From contig JAUNRY010000034.1 of NCBI GenBank assembly GCA_030539475.1, forward strand, positions 1 through 13,615: DNA of 13,615 nt, in the 5' to 3' direction. This document shows positions 6,421 to 12,536 of this stretch, one piece after another. The position numbers and the translations under genes are program-made. The stretch's first letter is position 1; each line of letters starts with the position of its first letter. The stretch is from Bacteroidia bacterium (lineage in GTDB: Bacteria; Bacteroidota; Bacteroidia; Bacteroidales; Dysgonomonadaceae). Under the pieces are notes generated by a model, which saw only the letters and a list, made by a program, of their open reading frames with translations, ran no database searches and was not told the origin of the DNA.

Positions 6421-6741
6421 ATGATAAAATTTTACCTGACAACCCTCTTCATATTGTTTTTCTTATTCGGTTTTGGGCTTGACGGCGCTTTCGCGCAAGT
6501 TCAAAAGCAAGAGGTTGTTATGGAAGAAGTTGTGCCTGAAACCACCATCAAAGTATCGGAAAACCGGTTAATCATCGAAAATCTTCCGAAAGACGGAGTA
6601 CTGGAAGTTTTCAGCATTGTCGGCGTAAAAGTTTACACCCGAAAAGTTAAAGCGGGAACCAACGAATATCAAATCGATCTTCCGAAAGGTTATTACATAG
6701 TCAGAATAGGCGAATTCGTCAAAAAGATATTGCTGAAGTAA
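6421..6741 (+). CDS. Small exported protein made of a T9SS C-terminal-domain-like module
   Basis: A 106-residue protein. Residues 1-25 are a clear Sec signal peptide (MIKF, hydrophobic core, cleavage after AFA at 25). The mature part begins with an acidic stretch (QVQKQEVVMEEVVPE). From about residue 42 to the end it has the beta-sandwich pattern of the T9SS type A sorting domain: LEVFSIVGVKVYTRKV, then IDLPKGYYIVRIGEFVKKILLK. Normally this domain is the tail of a large secreted enzyme or adhesin. Here it stands almost alone. Function is unknown. It could be a cell-surface or periplasmic protein, a sorting-domain decoy, or a remnant of a longer gene, though the signal peptide and promoter argue against a remnant. 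I chose the ATG at 6421 because the -7 element overlaps the upstream alternative. Confidence 0.8.
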   Translation: MIKFYLTTLFILFFLFGFGLDGAFAQVQKQEVVMEEVVPETTIKVSENRLIIENLPKDGVLEVFSIVGVKVYTRKVKAGTNEYQIDLPKGYYIVRIGEFVKKILLK

Positions 6742-6820
6742 AAAATGTGTATTTCTGCGCATGAAATCATAAAATTACTTTCTTTTTGAGTATCAGGTTG
6801 TCAATGATGGCTCTTTTTTG

Positions 6821-6828
6821 TATCTTTG
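6821..6828 (+). promoter_or_regulatory. asd promoter (TATCTTTG, with TTG 20 nt upstream)
   Basis: TATCTTTG at the -7 position and TTG at 6798-6800 with 20-nt spacing make this one of the best promoter matches in the window. The predicted leader is about 33 nt and AT-rich. Confidence 0.75.
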
Positions 6829-6867
6829 TCCTCCCATTTATTTATCATATTTAAATTATTTACGAAA

Positions 6868-7866
6868 ATGAAAATTGCGATTGTAGGAACAAGCGGCGCC
6901 GTAGGCCAGGAATTGCTTCGTGTGCTCGAGGCGAGAAATTTCCCCGTGGATGAATTGTTTCTTTTCGGTTCATCGAGAAGCGCAGGCTCAACATATACCT
7001 TTCGCGGTAAGGAGATTACCGTGAAAGAACTTAAACACAACGACGATTTTAAAGGAATTGACATTGCTTTTACTTCTGCCGGCGGCGGAACATCGCTTGA
7101 ATTTGCCGATACAATAACCAAGCACGGAGCCATTATGATAGACAATTCGAGCGCTTTCCGCATGGATGACGATGTGCCGTTGGTTGTGCCCGAAGTGAAT
7201 GCCGAAGACGCCCTGAACCGTCCCAAAAATATCATTGCCAACCCCAACTGCACTACCATTCAAATGGTTGTGGCGTTGAAAGCCATTGAAGATATCTCGC
7301 ACATTAAGCGCGTGCACGTGTCCACCTATCAGGCTGCTTCGGGAGCGGGAGCTTCTGCCATGGCCGAACTGGAAGAACAGCATCGTGAGTTGGTTAACAA
7401 AGAAAACCCGACCGTTTCGAAATTTGCTTATCAGCTGGCATACAACCTCATACCGCAGGTGGATGTGTTTACCGAAAACGGATACACCAAAGAGGAAATG
7501 AAGATGTTTAATGAAACGCGCAAGATAATGCACAGCAATATAGAAGTGAGCGCCATGTGCGTTCGTGTTCCCGTGCTGCGCGCTCATTCCGAAGCTATTT
7601 GGGTGGAAACGGAAAGGCCGGTTTCGGTGGAAGAGGCGCGTGAAGCTTTCGCCAAAGCGGAAGGCGTTGTCCTGCTCGATAACCCTTCTGCCAAAGAATA
7701 TCCCATGCCGCTTGAGGCTGCAGGACAAGATCCGGTTTACGTGGGAAGAATCCGCAAAGATCTGACTAACCCCAACGGATTGACTTTCTGGGCGGTATCC
7801 GATCAGATATGCAAAGGTGCAGCCTTAAACGCCGTACAAATTGCGGAGTATTTGTTGAAACAGTGA
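6868..7866 (+). CDS. asd: Aspartate-semialdehyde dehydrogenase
   Basis: Asd reduces L-4-aspartyl phosphate to aspartate semialdehyde with NADPH, the branch point to lysine/diaminopimelate, threonine and methionine. The 332-residue product has normal length. It shows the NADP-binding GTSGAVGQELL (7-17), SAGGGTSLEFA (70-80), the DNSSAFRMDDDVPLVVPEVN substrate/cofactor segment (92-111), NPNCTT with the nucleophile C128, and VPVLRAHSEA with the acid/base H240. All key residues are intact. The start is the ATG at 6868. A longer frame from a TTG at 6826 overlaps the -7 promoter element and adds residues unlike the family. The gene is monocistronic, ending at a strong hairpin. Confidence 0.97.
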   Translation: MKIAIVGTSGAVGQELLRVLEARNFPVDELFLFGSSRSAGSTYTFRGKEITVKELKHNDDFKGIDIAFTSAGGGTSLEFADTITKHGAIMIDNSSAFRMDDDVPLVVPEVNAEDALNRPKNIIANPNCTTIQMVVALKAIEDISHIKRVHVSTYQAASGAGASAMAELEEQHRELVNKENPTVSKFAYQLAYNLIPQVDVFTENGYTKEEMKMFNETRKIMHSNIEVSAMCVRVPVLRAHSEAIWVETERPVSVEEAREAFAKAEGVVLLDNPSAKEYPMPLEAAGQDPVYVGRIRKDLTNPNGLTFWAVSDQICKGAALNAVQIAEYLLKQ

Positions 7867-7892
7867 GTTGAAATTTCTATATAAAAAATAAT

Positions 7893-7936
7893 GAACGCGC
7901 CTTGCGGCTTGGAACCGCAGGGCGCGTTCTGCATTT
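7893..7936. terminator. Bidirectional terminator between asd and the DUF456 gene
   Basis: A 15-bp GC-rich stem (7893-7907 with 7915-7929, one G-U pair) with a 7-nt loop is followed by TGCATTTTTTT on the plus strand. On the minus strand it is followed by ATTATTTTTTATA. It lies between convergent genes and probably stops both transcripts. Confidence 0.92.
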
Positions 7937-7938
7937 TT

Positions 7939-8421
7939 TTACACCAACGCCACCACAAAAAAGAAAACAATCAATCCCACGGTTATCAGCTTTATTACAA
8001 GCCCGGCAAGGTAGCCGAGAAATGCGCCCGTAGCGTGTTTGGTGGCAATCCTGAATTTTGAACCCGAAATTAATCCGCCGATAAGCGCTCCCACGAACGG
8101 GCCGAAAATAATTCCCCACGGCCCCAGAAAAAAACCAATCAGCAACCCGATTGTTGCTCCCCAAACCACTTTCTTGTTACCGCCCATTTTTCGGGTTCCC
8201 CACATCGGCAAAATATTGTCTATAACGGTTACTACCAGCGTTATAATGCCCAAAACAACAACAACTGCCCACGATACGCTGCCTGTTACCGAAGGTACGA
8301 ATTTCAGTATAAGCAATCCCGACCAGCAAAGCGGAACGCCCGGCAAAACAGGCGCCACCGTACCAACGGCGCCTACGATAACGCAGATTACAGCAATGGC
8401 AATTAACAACGGTTCCGGCAT
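7939..8421 (-). CDS. DUF456 family membrane protein
   Basis: A 160-residue, very hydrophobic protein with about four membrane segments (roughly 4-40, 50-68, 86-120, 132-159). It has the family pattern near the start (VAPVLPGVPLCWSGLL, 22-37), a short basic loop (GTRKMGGNKK, 75-84) and a glycine-rich pair of helices (GPFVGALIGGLISG, 107-120). The family has no established function that I know of. The gene is third in the minus-strand unit with the metal-transport genes, starting 3 nt after the ATPase stop codon. That spacing suggests co-transcription, but the protein is far too short and lacks the layout of an ABC-3 permease, so it should not be taken as the missing transporter subunit. Confidence 0.88.
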   Translation of the reverse strand: MPEPLLIAIAVICVIVGAVGTVAPVLPGVPLCWSGLLILKFVPSVTGSVSWAVVVVLGIITLVVTVIDNILPMWGTRKMGGNKKVVWGATIGLLIGFFLGPWGIIFGPFVGALIGGLISGSKFRIATKHATGAFLGYLAGLVIKLITVGLIVFFFVVALV

Positions 8422-8424
8422 GAG

Positions 8425-9213
8425 TTATTGATTTTCATCGTGTTGATGGGCATGGTTGTGTTCCAAAAGCACCCGATGCGGCAATGAGCCGTGGCCAAGT
8501 ATTTCGATGGGGCACGAATCGTAAGCGCCGGCAAGCCACTCTTGCGAAATATCGGTGCCGCAATGGTAGTGCAGGCTTTGGTTGACGCAGGCAATATTTT
8601 TTACCTGCGAAATAATGGTGCCCACATCGTGTGAAACAAGTACGATGGCGATATCGCGATTAATCTCGTCGAGAAGTTTGTAGAAATTGGTTTCGAAAAG
8701 TTTATCCACGTACGAGCTGGGTTCGTCCAGAATGATGAGTTGAGGGTTGTCGATAATGGCGCGGCCAAGCAGCACGCGCTGCAACTGTCCGCCCGAAAGT
8801 TCGCCGATAGCTCTGTGAAGCAGGTTTTCAACGCCCATTTTTTCGGCAATGGGACGCACTTTTTGCTTATCTTCCTCCGAGTACCTTTTGATAAATTTAC
8901 CCCGAAGCGTCAATCCCGAAAGAATTACTTCGTGCACGCTGATGGGGAATTTTTTGTCGATTTGATTTATTTGCGGCAGGTATCCGATATTGATGTGGTT
9001 TACCTTTTTTCCGTTGTTGTAAAATATTATTTTTCCGGATGCGGGCTGTACAAACCCCAGAATTGTTTTCAACAACGTAGTTTTTCCTCCGCCGTTCGGC
9101 CCGATGATTCCCAGAAAATCTTTTTCGAAAACGGTGAGCGATACGTTTTTCAACACATCGGTTTTGTTCTCGTAGCCGGCATTCAGGTTTTGTATTTCTA
9201 TAATCGGGTTCAT
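8425..9213 (-). CDS. znuC: Metal (zinc-type) ABC transporter ATP-binding protein with His-rich tail
   Basis: The ATPase subunit that would drive metal import across the inner membrane. The 262-residue product has Walker A GPNGGGKT at 38-45, Q-loop region YLPQ at 78-81, signature LSGGQ at 139-143, Walker B LIILDEP at 159-165 and the switch His in SHD (H195). It belongs to the zinc/manganese family by overall sequence and by its partner gene. After about residue 210 the tail contains many His and Cys residues (HYHCG, SCPIE) and ends HNHAHQHDENQ, a likely metal-binding or sensing tail. It overlaps the binding-protein gene by 4 nt (ATGA) and is followed by a DUF456 gene rather than a permease. 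Zinc rather than manganese is inferred from the His-rich segments. Confidence 0.92.
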   Translation of the reverse strand: MNPIIEIQNLNAGYENKTDVLKNVSLTVFEKDFLGIIGPNGGGKTTLLKTILGFVQPASGKIIFYNNGKKVNHINIGYLPQINQIDKKFPISVHEVILSGLTLRGKFIKRYSEEDKQKVRPIAEKMGVENLLHRAIGELSGGQLQRVLLGRAIIDNPQLIILDEPSSYVDKLFETNFYKLLDEINRDIAIVLVSHDVGTIISQVKNIACVNQSLHYHCGTDISQEWLAGAYDSCPIEILGHGSLPHRVLLEHNHAHQHDENQ

Positions 9214-10097
9214 TTGTCTTGATCGGCTAAGATTTGAGCAACACGGATTAATTCTTCATCCCATTCGTATGCCAGCGGATTTATAGTGTGCGATTTAGCT
9301 CCTATTTCGCGAGCGATAACTTCCGTATTTTTCACATCAAATTCCTGCTGAATAAAAACGGTTTTGATGTTTTCGGCTTTCGCCAAGTCTATCAACTCAC
9401 GCATCTGTGCCGGCGACGGGTTTTTTCCATCAAACTCAATGCTGTGTTGCTCCAAATTGTAATCGCGCGCAAGATAACCCAAAGCGGGATGATAAATTAT
9501 AAAGCTTCGGGATGGGATATCGCGCAGCAAATTTGTTAAAATTGAATCGGTTTCGGCGATTTTCAACTTCAGTTTTTCAAAATTAGTGCGGTAAAAATCG
9601 GCATTTTCCGCATCCATTTCCACCATGGCATCCAACATATTTTGCGAAAAAGCAACCGCATTTCTGGCCGAACTCCACACGTGCGGGTCAGGCGCGTCGG
9701 CGTGGTGGTGCGCGTGGTGTTCATCGTCGGCCGAATGGCTGCAATGGGCGTGGCTGCCATACACAAATTCAATTCCGGCCGAACAATCCACAATTTTCAA
9801 CTTCGGATTATTCGCGGAAAGCTTGCTTGTCCATACGTTTTCGTATCCCAGGAAACCCACCTTGAAATACGCTAAGCTGTTTCCCAAATTTATCATTGCC
9901 GATGGCGCAGGCTCGTACGTTTCGGGGCTTGAGCCGGGCGGCACCAACGTGTTTATCCTGAATTTATCGCCCACAATTTGCTCCAGAAAATAACGCTGAG
10001 GCTCAATGGTAACCGTGAGCACGTTTGTGTCGTTTTTTGGGGATGCGCACGCGGCAAAAAGCAGCGAAATTAAAAGCGGGAAAATATATTTTTTCAT
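9210..10097 (-). CDS. znuA: Metal (zinc-type) ABC transporter substrate-binding lipoprotein
   Basis: A cluster A-I metal-binding protein that captures Zn2+ (or Mn2+) for an ABC importer. The 295-residue product starts with a lipoprotein signal (MKKYIFPLLISLLFAAC, lipid-modified C17). It has the family segment PPGSSPETYEPAPS (53-66), a His-rich loop at about 116-139 (11 His in 24 residues, ending DPHVW) and YHPALGYLARDY (202-213). Likely metal ligands are H139 and H203. In most ZnuA proteins another ligand is the His of a DPHxFEP-like motif, but here the corresponding residue is E59, which may alter affinity or preference. The gene is first of three, with a TATTTTTG promoter upstream. An acidic ligand could also suit manganese, so the metal is not certain. 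Confidence 0.92.
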   Translation of the reverse strand: MKKYIFPLLISLLFAACASPKNDTNVLTVTIEPQRYFLEQIVGDKFRINTLVPPGSSPETYEPAPSAMINLGNSLAYFKVGFLGYENVWTSKLSANNPKLKIVDCSAGIEFVYGSHAHCSHSADDEHHAHHHADAPDPHVWSSARNAVAFSQNMLDAMVEMDAENADFYRTNFEKLKLKIAETDSILTNLLRDIPSRSFIIYHPALGYLARDYNLEQHSIEFDGKNPSPAQMRELIDLAKAENIKTVFIQQEFDVKNTEVIAREIGAKSHTINPLAYEWDEELIRVAQILADQDK

Positions 10098-10120
10098 TGA
10101 ATGCTTCTTGAAATTAATTA

Positions 10121-10128
10121 CAAAAATA
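10121..10128 (-). promoter_or_regulatory. Promoter -7 element of the metal-transport unit (TATTTTTG)
   Basis: TATTTTTG matches TAnnTTTG on the minus strand, 24 nt before the lipoprotein ATG. No clear -33 TTG is seen, which would fit a regulated promoter. No Zur/Fur-type box could be identified with confidence. Confidence 0.6.
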
Positions 10129-10170
10129 CGAAATTAGCCCGTTGGGAGAGTATTCTAAACAAAGTTTTTC

Positions 10171-10178
10171 TAATTTTG
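10171..10178 (+). promoter_or_regulatory. mnmD promoter -7 element (TAATTTTG)
   Basis: TAATTTTG matches TAnnTTTG, 18 nt before the ATG at 10196, implying a leader near 10 nt. It lies inside the inverted repeat AAACAAA-N11-TTTGTTT (10157-10181). Confidence 0.55.
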
Positions 10179-10195
10179 TTTGAAGATTGACTGAT

Positions 10196-10861
10196 ATGAA
10201 ATTTGAATTTAAAATTACCGAGGACGGTTCGCACACCCTTTTCGTTCCTGCGCTTGATGAGCATTACCATTCCACGCACGGCGCCGTTCGGGAGTCGATG
10301 CACGTGTTTATCGATGCCGGTTTGCGGCAATGTGCCAAGCCGGAAATACGTGTGCTGGAAATTGGTTTTGGTACCGGCTTGAATGCTTTTTTATCCTTGC
10401 TGGAAGCCGAAAAAACCGGCCGCAAAATAGATTTCACAACGCTTGAATTGTATCCTCTGCCGGCAGCGGATGCTGAAAAGCTTAATTATGCCGATTTGAT
10501 TGCGCCTTCGCGCAAAGGTGTTTTTAATGAATTGCACTCCGCCAAATGGAATGAGTGGCAGCAGGTAACATGTTGGTTTTCGCTGTTGAAACGGGAAATC
10601 GATTTCAGTAAACCTTCCACTTTTCACGGCGAAAATAAATTCGATGTAGTTTTCTTCGACGCGTTCGCGCCCGACAAACAACCCGAAATGTGGTCGCAGC
10701 AAATTTTCGATAAAATTTATTCGCTTTGCCTCCCCGGAGCTGTTTTAACAACTTATTGCGCCAAGGGCTCTGTGCGTCGTATGTTAAAAACGGCCGGTTT
10801 CTCCGTGGAGCGGCTGCCAGGCCCACCCGGAAAGCGTGAAATGCTGCGGGCGCGGAAATAA
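10196..10861 (+). CDS. mnmD: tRNA (5-methylaminomethyl-2-thiouridine)(34)-methyltransferase MnmD
   Basis: MnmD is the SAM-dependent methyltransferase that completes mnm5s2U at the wobble base of tRNAs such as Lys, Glu and Gln. In enterobacteria it is the N-terminal half of MnmC. Here it is the stand-alone form of 221 residues without the FAD oxidoreductase half. Motifs: YHSTHGAVRES near 24-34, SAM-binding LEIGFGTGLN (54-63), DAFAPDKQPEMW (155-166, the DAFxPxxxPEMW family motif) and the end LPGPPGKREMLRA (207-219). I chose ATG 10196. A TTG at 10187 in the same frame is nearly at the predicted transcription start. It is divergent from the metal-transport unit. Confidence 0.94.
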   Translation: MKFEFKITEDGSHTLFVPALDEHYHSTHGAVRESMHVFIDAGLRQCAKPEIRVLEIGFGTGLNAFLSLLEAEKTGRKIDFTTLELYPLPAADAEKLNYADLIAPSRKGVFNELHSAKWNEWQQVTCWFSLLKREIDFSKPSTFHGENKFDVVFFDAFAPDKQPEMWSQQIFDKIYSLCLPGAVLTTYCAKGSVRRMLKTAGFSVERLPGPPGKREMLRARK

Positions 10862-10893
10862 AAAACCGTTTTGTTGCCTTGAGTAAACAAAAG

Positions 10894-10941
10894 CGCCACA
10901 GAGAATTTTCATTTTGTTTAATGATTTATTTGTCTGTGGCG
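10894..10941. repeat. Long-spaced perfect inverted repeat between convergent genes
   Basis: CGCCACAGA (10894-10902) and TCTGTGGCG (10933-10941) form a 9-bp perfect stem around a 30-nt AT-rich loop that can fold further (CATT/AATG). On the minus strand the stem is followed by CTTTTGTTT, so it may be a weak terminator of the NlpE-like gene. The rest of the 125-nt intergenic gap shows nothing else clear. Confidence 0.45.
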
Positions 10942-10986
10942 ATGAAATATATTCGTAAAAGCGAAGGATGAAACGCGGACCTTTTG

Positions 10987-11427
10987 TTAAATTTTTATGA
11001 GTTGATATTGAGCCGCGAAGTCCTCATCGAAAACTTTCCCTTCGGGATCGGAGAGGATTACGCTCCCGTCCTGAACCCTGTAATATGTTTTGACTCCTTT
11101 TTTATCGGTCAGCTCAATTACATTTTCGTTTATAAGGACGTATCTTCCCTGAACTTGAAAAGTACCTTGTTTATTTCCCTGATATTCACGCGTGAGAGTG
11201 AACGTTTCATCGGAGTTAATGGTCAGGTGAGTGGAAATTCCGGCTGTATTCGGCGCGGGAATAAGTCCTTCGTAAGTTCCGTATATGTCGGAAATTTTGG
11301 CAGAAGCCTGTTTGTTTTCGGTTGCCGTAGAAATTTCGGTTTGGCTTTCGAGAGTTGTTTGTTTGTTGTCGCAGCTTGCCAGCAAGGCCGCAACAGCCAC
11401 TACTGCAATAATTTTTATTGTTTTCAT
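10987..11427 (-). CDS. NlpE-like N-terminal domain lipoprotein
   Basis: A 146-residue predicted lipoprotein. Its signal sequence ends in LLASC, with lipidated C19, followed by a Thr/Ser/Gln-rich linker to about residue 45. The rest reads as the NlpE N-terminal (copper resistance protein NlpE-like) beta-barrel domain: YGTYEGLIPAPNTAGISTHLTINSDETFTLTREY is the segment from 49 to 82, followed by GTFQVQGRYVL, YRVQDGSVIL and a C-terminal strand. Enterobacterial NlpE has a CxxC pair in the loop corresponding to PAPNTA (57-62). Here both Cys are replaced (A58, T61), so copper binding or redox sensing by that motif is not possible. It has its own promoter and is divergent from the GntR gene. The role is unknown; envelope stress or adhesion sensing is only a family association. 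Confidence 0.85.
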   Translation of the reverse strand: MKTIKIIAVVAVAALLASCDNKQTTLESQTEISTATENKQASAKISDIYGTYEGLIPAPNTAGISTHLTINSDETFTLTREYQGNKQGTFQVQGRYVLINENVIELTDKKGVKTYYRVQDGSVILSDPEGKVFDEDFAAQYQLIKI

Positions 11428-11473
11428 AATTTTGGTTTTTGATAATCTTACAATCTTTGGATTTTTATAACAC

Positions 11474-11481
11474 CAAAATTA
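11474..11481 (-). promoter_or_regulatory. Promoter -7 element of the NlpE-like gene (TAATTTTG)
   Basis: TAATTTTG on the minus strand matches TAnnTTTG, about 47 nt before the ATG. The 228-nt divergent region to the GntR gene shows no other clear feature besides the GntR promoter. Confidence 0.6.
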
Positions 11482-11615
11482 CTCCAATTGTTTTACATGG
11501 TAACTCAAATATGGTGAAATGAGGAAATATTACACAGGTTTTTTACGAGACAGTAATTGCTCTGAGATATTTGTTCTTGATTCATAATGCAGATGCAAAT
11601 CGGTTATATAGTTTT

Positions 11616-11645
11616 TTGGAATTCTTTATTTTTTATTTTACTTTG
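11616..11645 (+). promoter_or_regulatory. Candidate promoter of the GntR gene (variant TACTTTG)
   Basis: TACTTTG (11639-11645) is one base shorter than TAnnTTTG but has a TTG (11616-11618) exactly 20 nt upstream. It sits 11 nt before the ATG at 11656, leaving a nearly leaderless transcript. Confidence 0.45.
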
Positions 11646-11655
11646 CATAAAAAAG

Positions 11656-12423
11656 ATGAAGTTAAAAATAGATCGTAGCAGCCCAGTACCCTTACACCGG
11701 CAGGCCGAGGTTCTTCTTCGCGAGTTAATAACGAAAGATGAATACAAAGAAGGCAAAATGTTGCCCAATGAAGTTGAATTGTCTGAACAATTGAAAATAT
11801 CAAGAAATACATTGAGACAATCAATCAACACTTTGGTTAACGAAGGGTTGCTGATACGAAAAAAAGGAGTAGGAACCCGGGTTGCTGAGAAAAATTTGTA
11901 CAGCGAAGCAACTAACTGGCTGAGTTTTTCGCAGGAAATGGGACTATTGGGTATAAAGATTGAAAACTTTGAACTTCATATTAGCAAACAACCCCCTACG
12001 GAAAACGCGATACAATTTTTTGATCTTCCTGCTGACTTGAAAATCTTGCGTATGGAAAGGTTGAGGGGTAAAGAGAATTTTCCTTTTGTTTATTTTCATT
12101 CCGAATTCAACCCGAAAATTCAATTGAGTGGTACTGAGAATTTTAACAGGCCATTGTACGAAATATTGGAAAAAGATTACAATATACTAGTGAGAACCTC
12201 AAGAGAAGAAATTCGTGCCGCGGGGGCCAATCCATTTATAGCGGCAAAACTGGAAATAGAAGTCGGAGATCCCATACTCATTCGAAAAAGATTCGTTAGC
12301 GACATAAACAACCTCCCCATTGAGTACAATGTAGGCTGGTATAGGGCCGACTCGTTCAGCTACAAAATTGAAAGCGTAAGAGAATCCAAGTTCTTTTCTT
12401 CCAATCCGAGTGAAAAATATTAG
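11656..12423 (+). CDS. GntR family transcriptional regulator with UTRA ligand domain (HutC type)
   Basis: A 255-residue DNA-binding regulator. Residues 8-78 are a GntR winged helix-turn-helix: PVPLHRQAEVLLRELI, then LPNEVELSEQLKISRNTLRQ (helix-turn-helix, about 36-55), and the wing IRKKGVGTRV (67-76). Residues about 98-240 are the UTRA effector-binding domain, with FVYFHSEFNP (144-153), RPLYEIL and EYNVGWYRADSFSYK (223-237). The family usually represses and is released by a sugar phosphate or similar metabolite. I chose ATG 11656 over an upstream ATG at 11587, because the family begins at this segment and a promoter lies between them. The next gene, 113 nt downstream in the same direction, is sugar-phosphate related and is the obvious target. 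Confidence 0.95.
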   Translation: MKLKIDRSSPVPLHRQAEVLLRELITKDEYKEGKMLPNEVELSEQLKISRNTLRQSINTLVNEGLLIRKKGVGTRVAEKNLYSEATNWLSFSQEMGLLGIKIENFELHISKQPPTENAIQFFDLPADLKILRMERLRGKENFPFVYFHSEFNPKIQLSGTENFNRPLYEILEKDYNILVRTSREEIRAAGANPFIAAKLEIEVGDPILIRKRFVSDINNLPIEYNVGWYRADSFSYKIESVRESKFFSSNPSEKY

Positions 12424-12474
12424 TTAAAAAAACATAAATGCCCGTCAAGATACTCTGCATAAAAAAATATTACT

Positions 12475-12482
12475 TATTTTTG
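12475..12482 (+). promoter_or_regulatory. Promoter -7 element of the mannose-6-phosphate isomerase-like gene (TATTTTTG)
   Basis: TATTTTTG matches TAnnTTTG, 55 nt before the ATG. No -33 TTG is visible at the usual distance. The predicted start, near 12489, leaves a leader of about 48 nt that contains the direct repeats described separately. Confidence 0.65.
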
Positions 12483-12499
12483 TGTCATTGTTTATGTTC

Positions 12500-12529
12500 A
12501 TACATATAACAATAAGAATATACATATAA
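12500..12529 (+). promoter_or_regulatory. Direct repeat ATACATATAA x2, 20 bp apart: candidate GntR operator
   Basis: ATACATATAA occurs at 12500-12509 and again at 12520-12529, start to start exactly 20 bp, about two helical turns. It lies between the predicted transcription start and the ATG, where a bound repressor would block elongation or initiation. Binding by the adjacent GntR protein is an inference. The sequence is AT-rich, so chance is possible. Confidence 0.4.
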
Positions 12530-12536
12530 ACTGATT

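Noticed and set aside
6826..6867. TTG start giving asd 14 extra residues
   Set aside because: The codon overlaps the -7 promoter element TATCTTTG, and family members begin at MKIAIVGTSG.
6988..7728. 246-codon open frame on the minus strand inside asd
   Set aside because: It is antisense to a clearly conserved asd gene, has no recognisable motif, and has His/Arg/Phe-rich composition typical of a shadow frame.
8039..8431. 130-codon plus-strand open frame rich in Pro, Thr and Ile
   Set aside because: It is antisense to the DUF456 gene; its composition mirrors the Gly/Val/Leu-rich membrane protein on the other strand.
8740..9222. 160-codon plus-strand open frame
   Set aside because: It lies antisense to the ABC ATPase with all its motifs intact; no domain or promoter supports it.
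11587..11655. Upstream start adding a hydrophobic 23-residue leader to the GntR regulator
   Set aside because: The region contains the predicted promoter, and a membrane-like leader is not expected on this cytoplasmic family.
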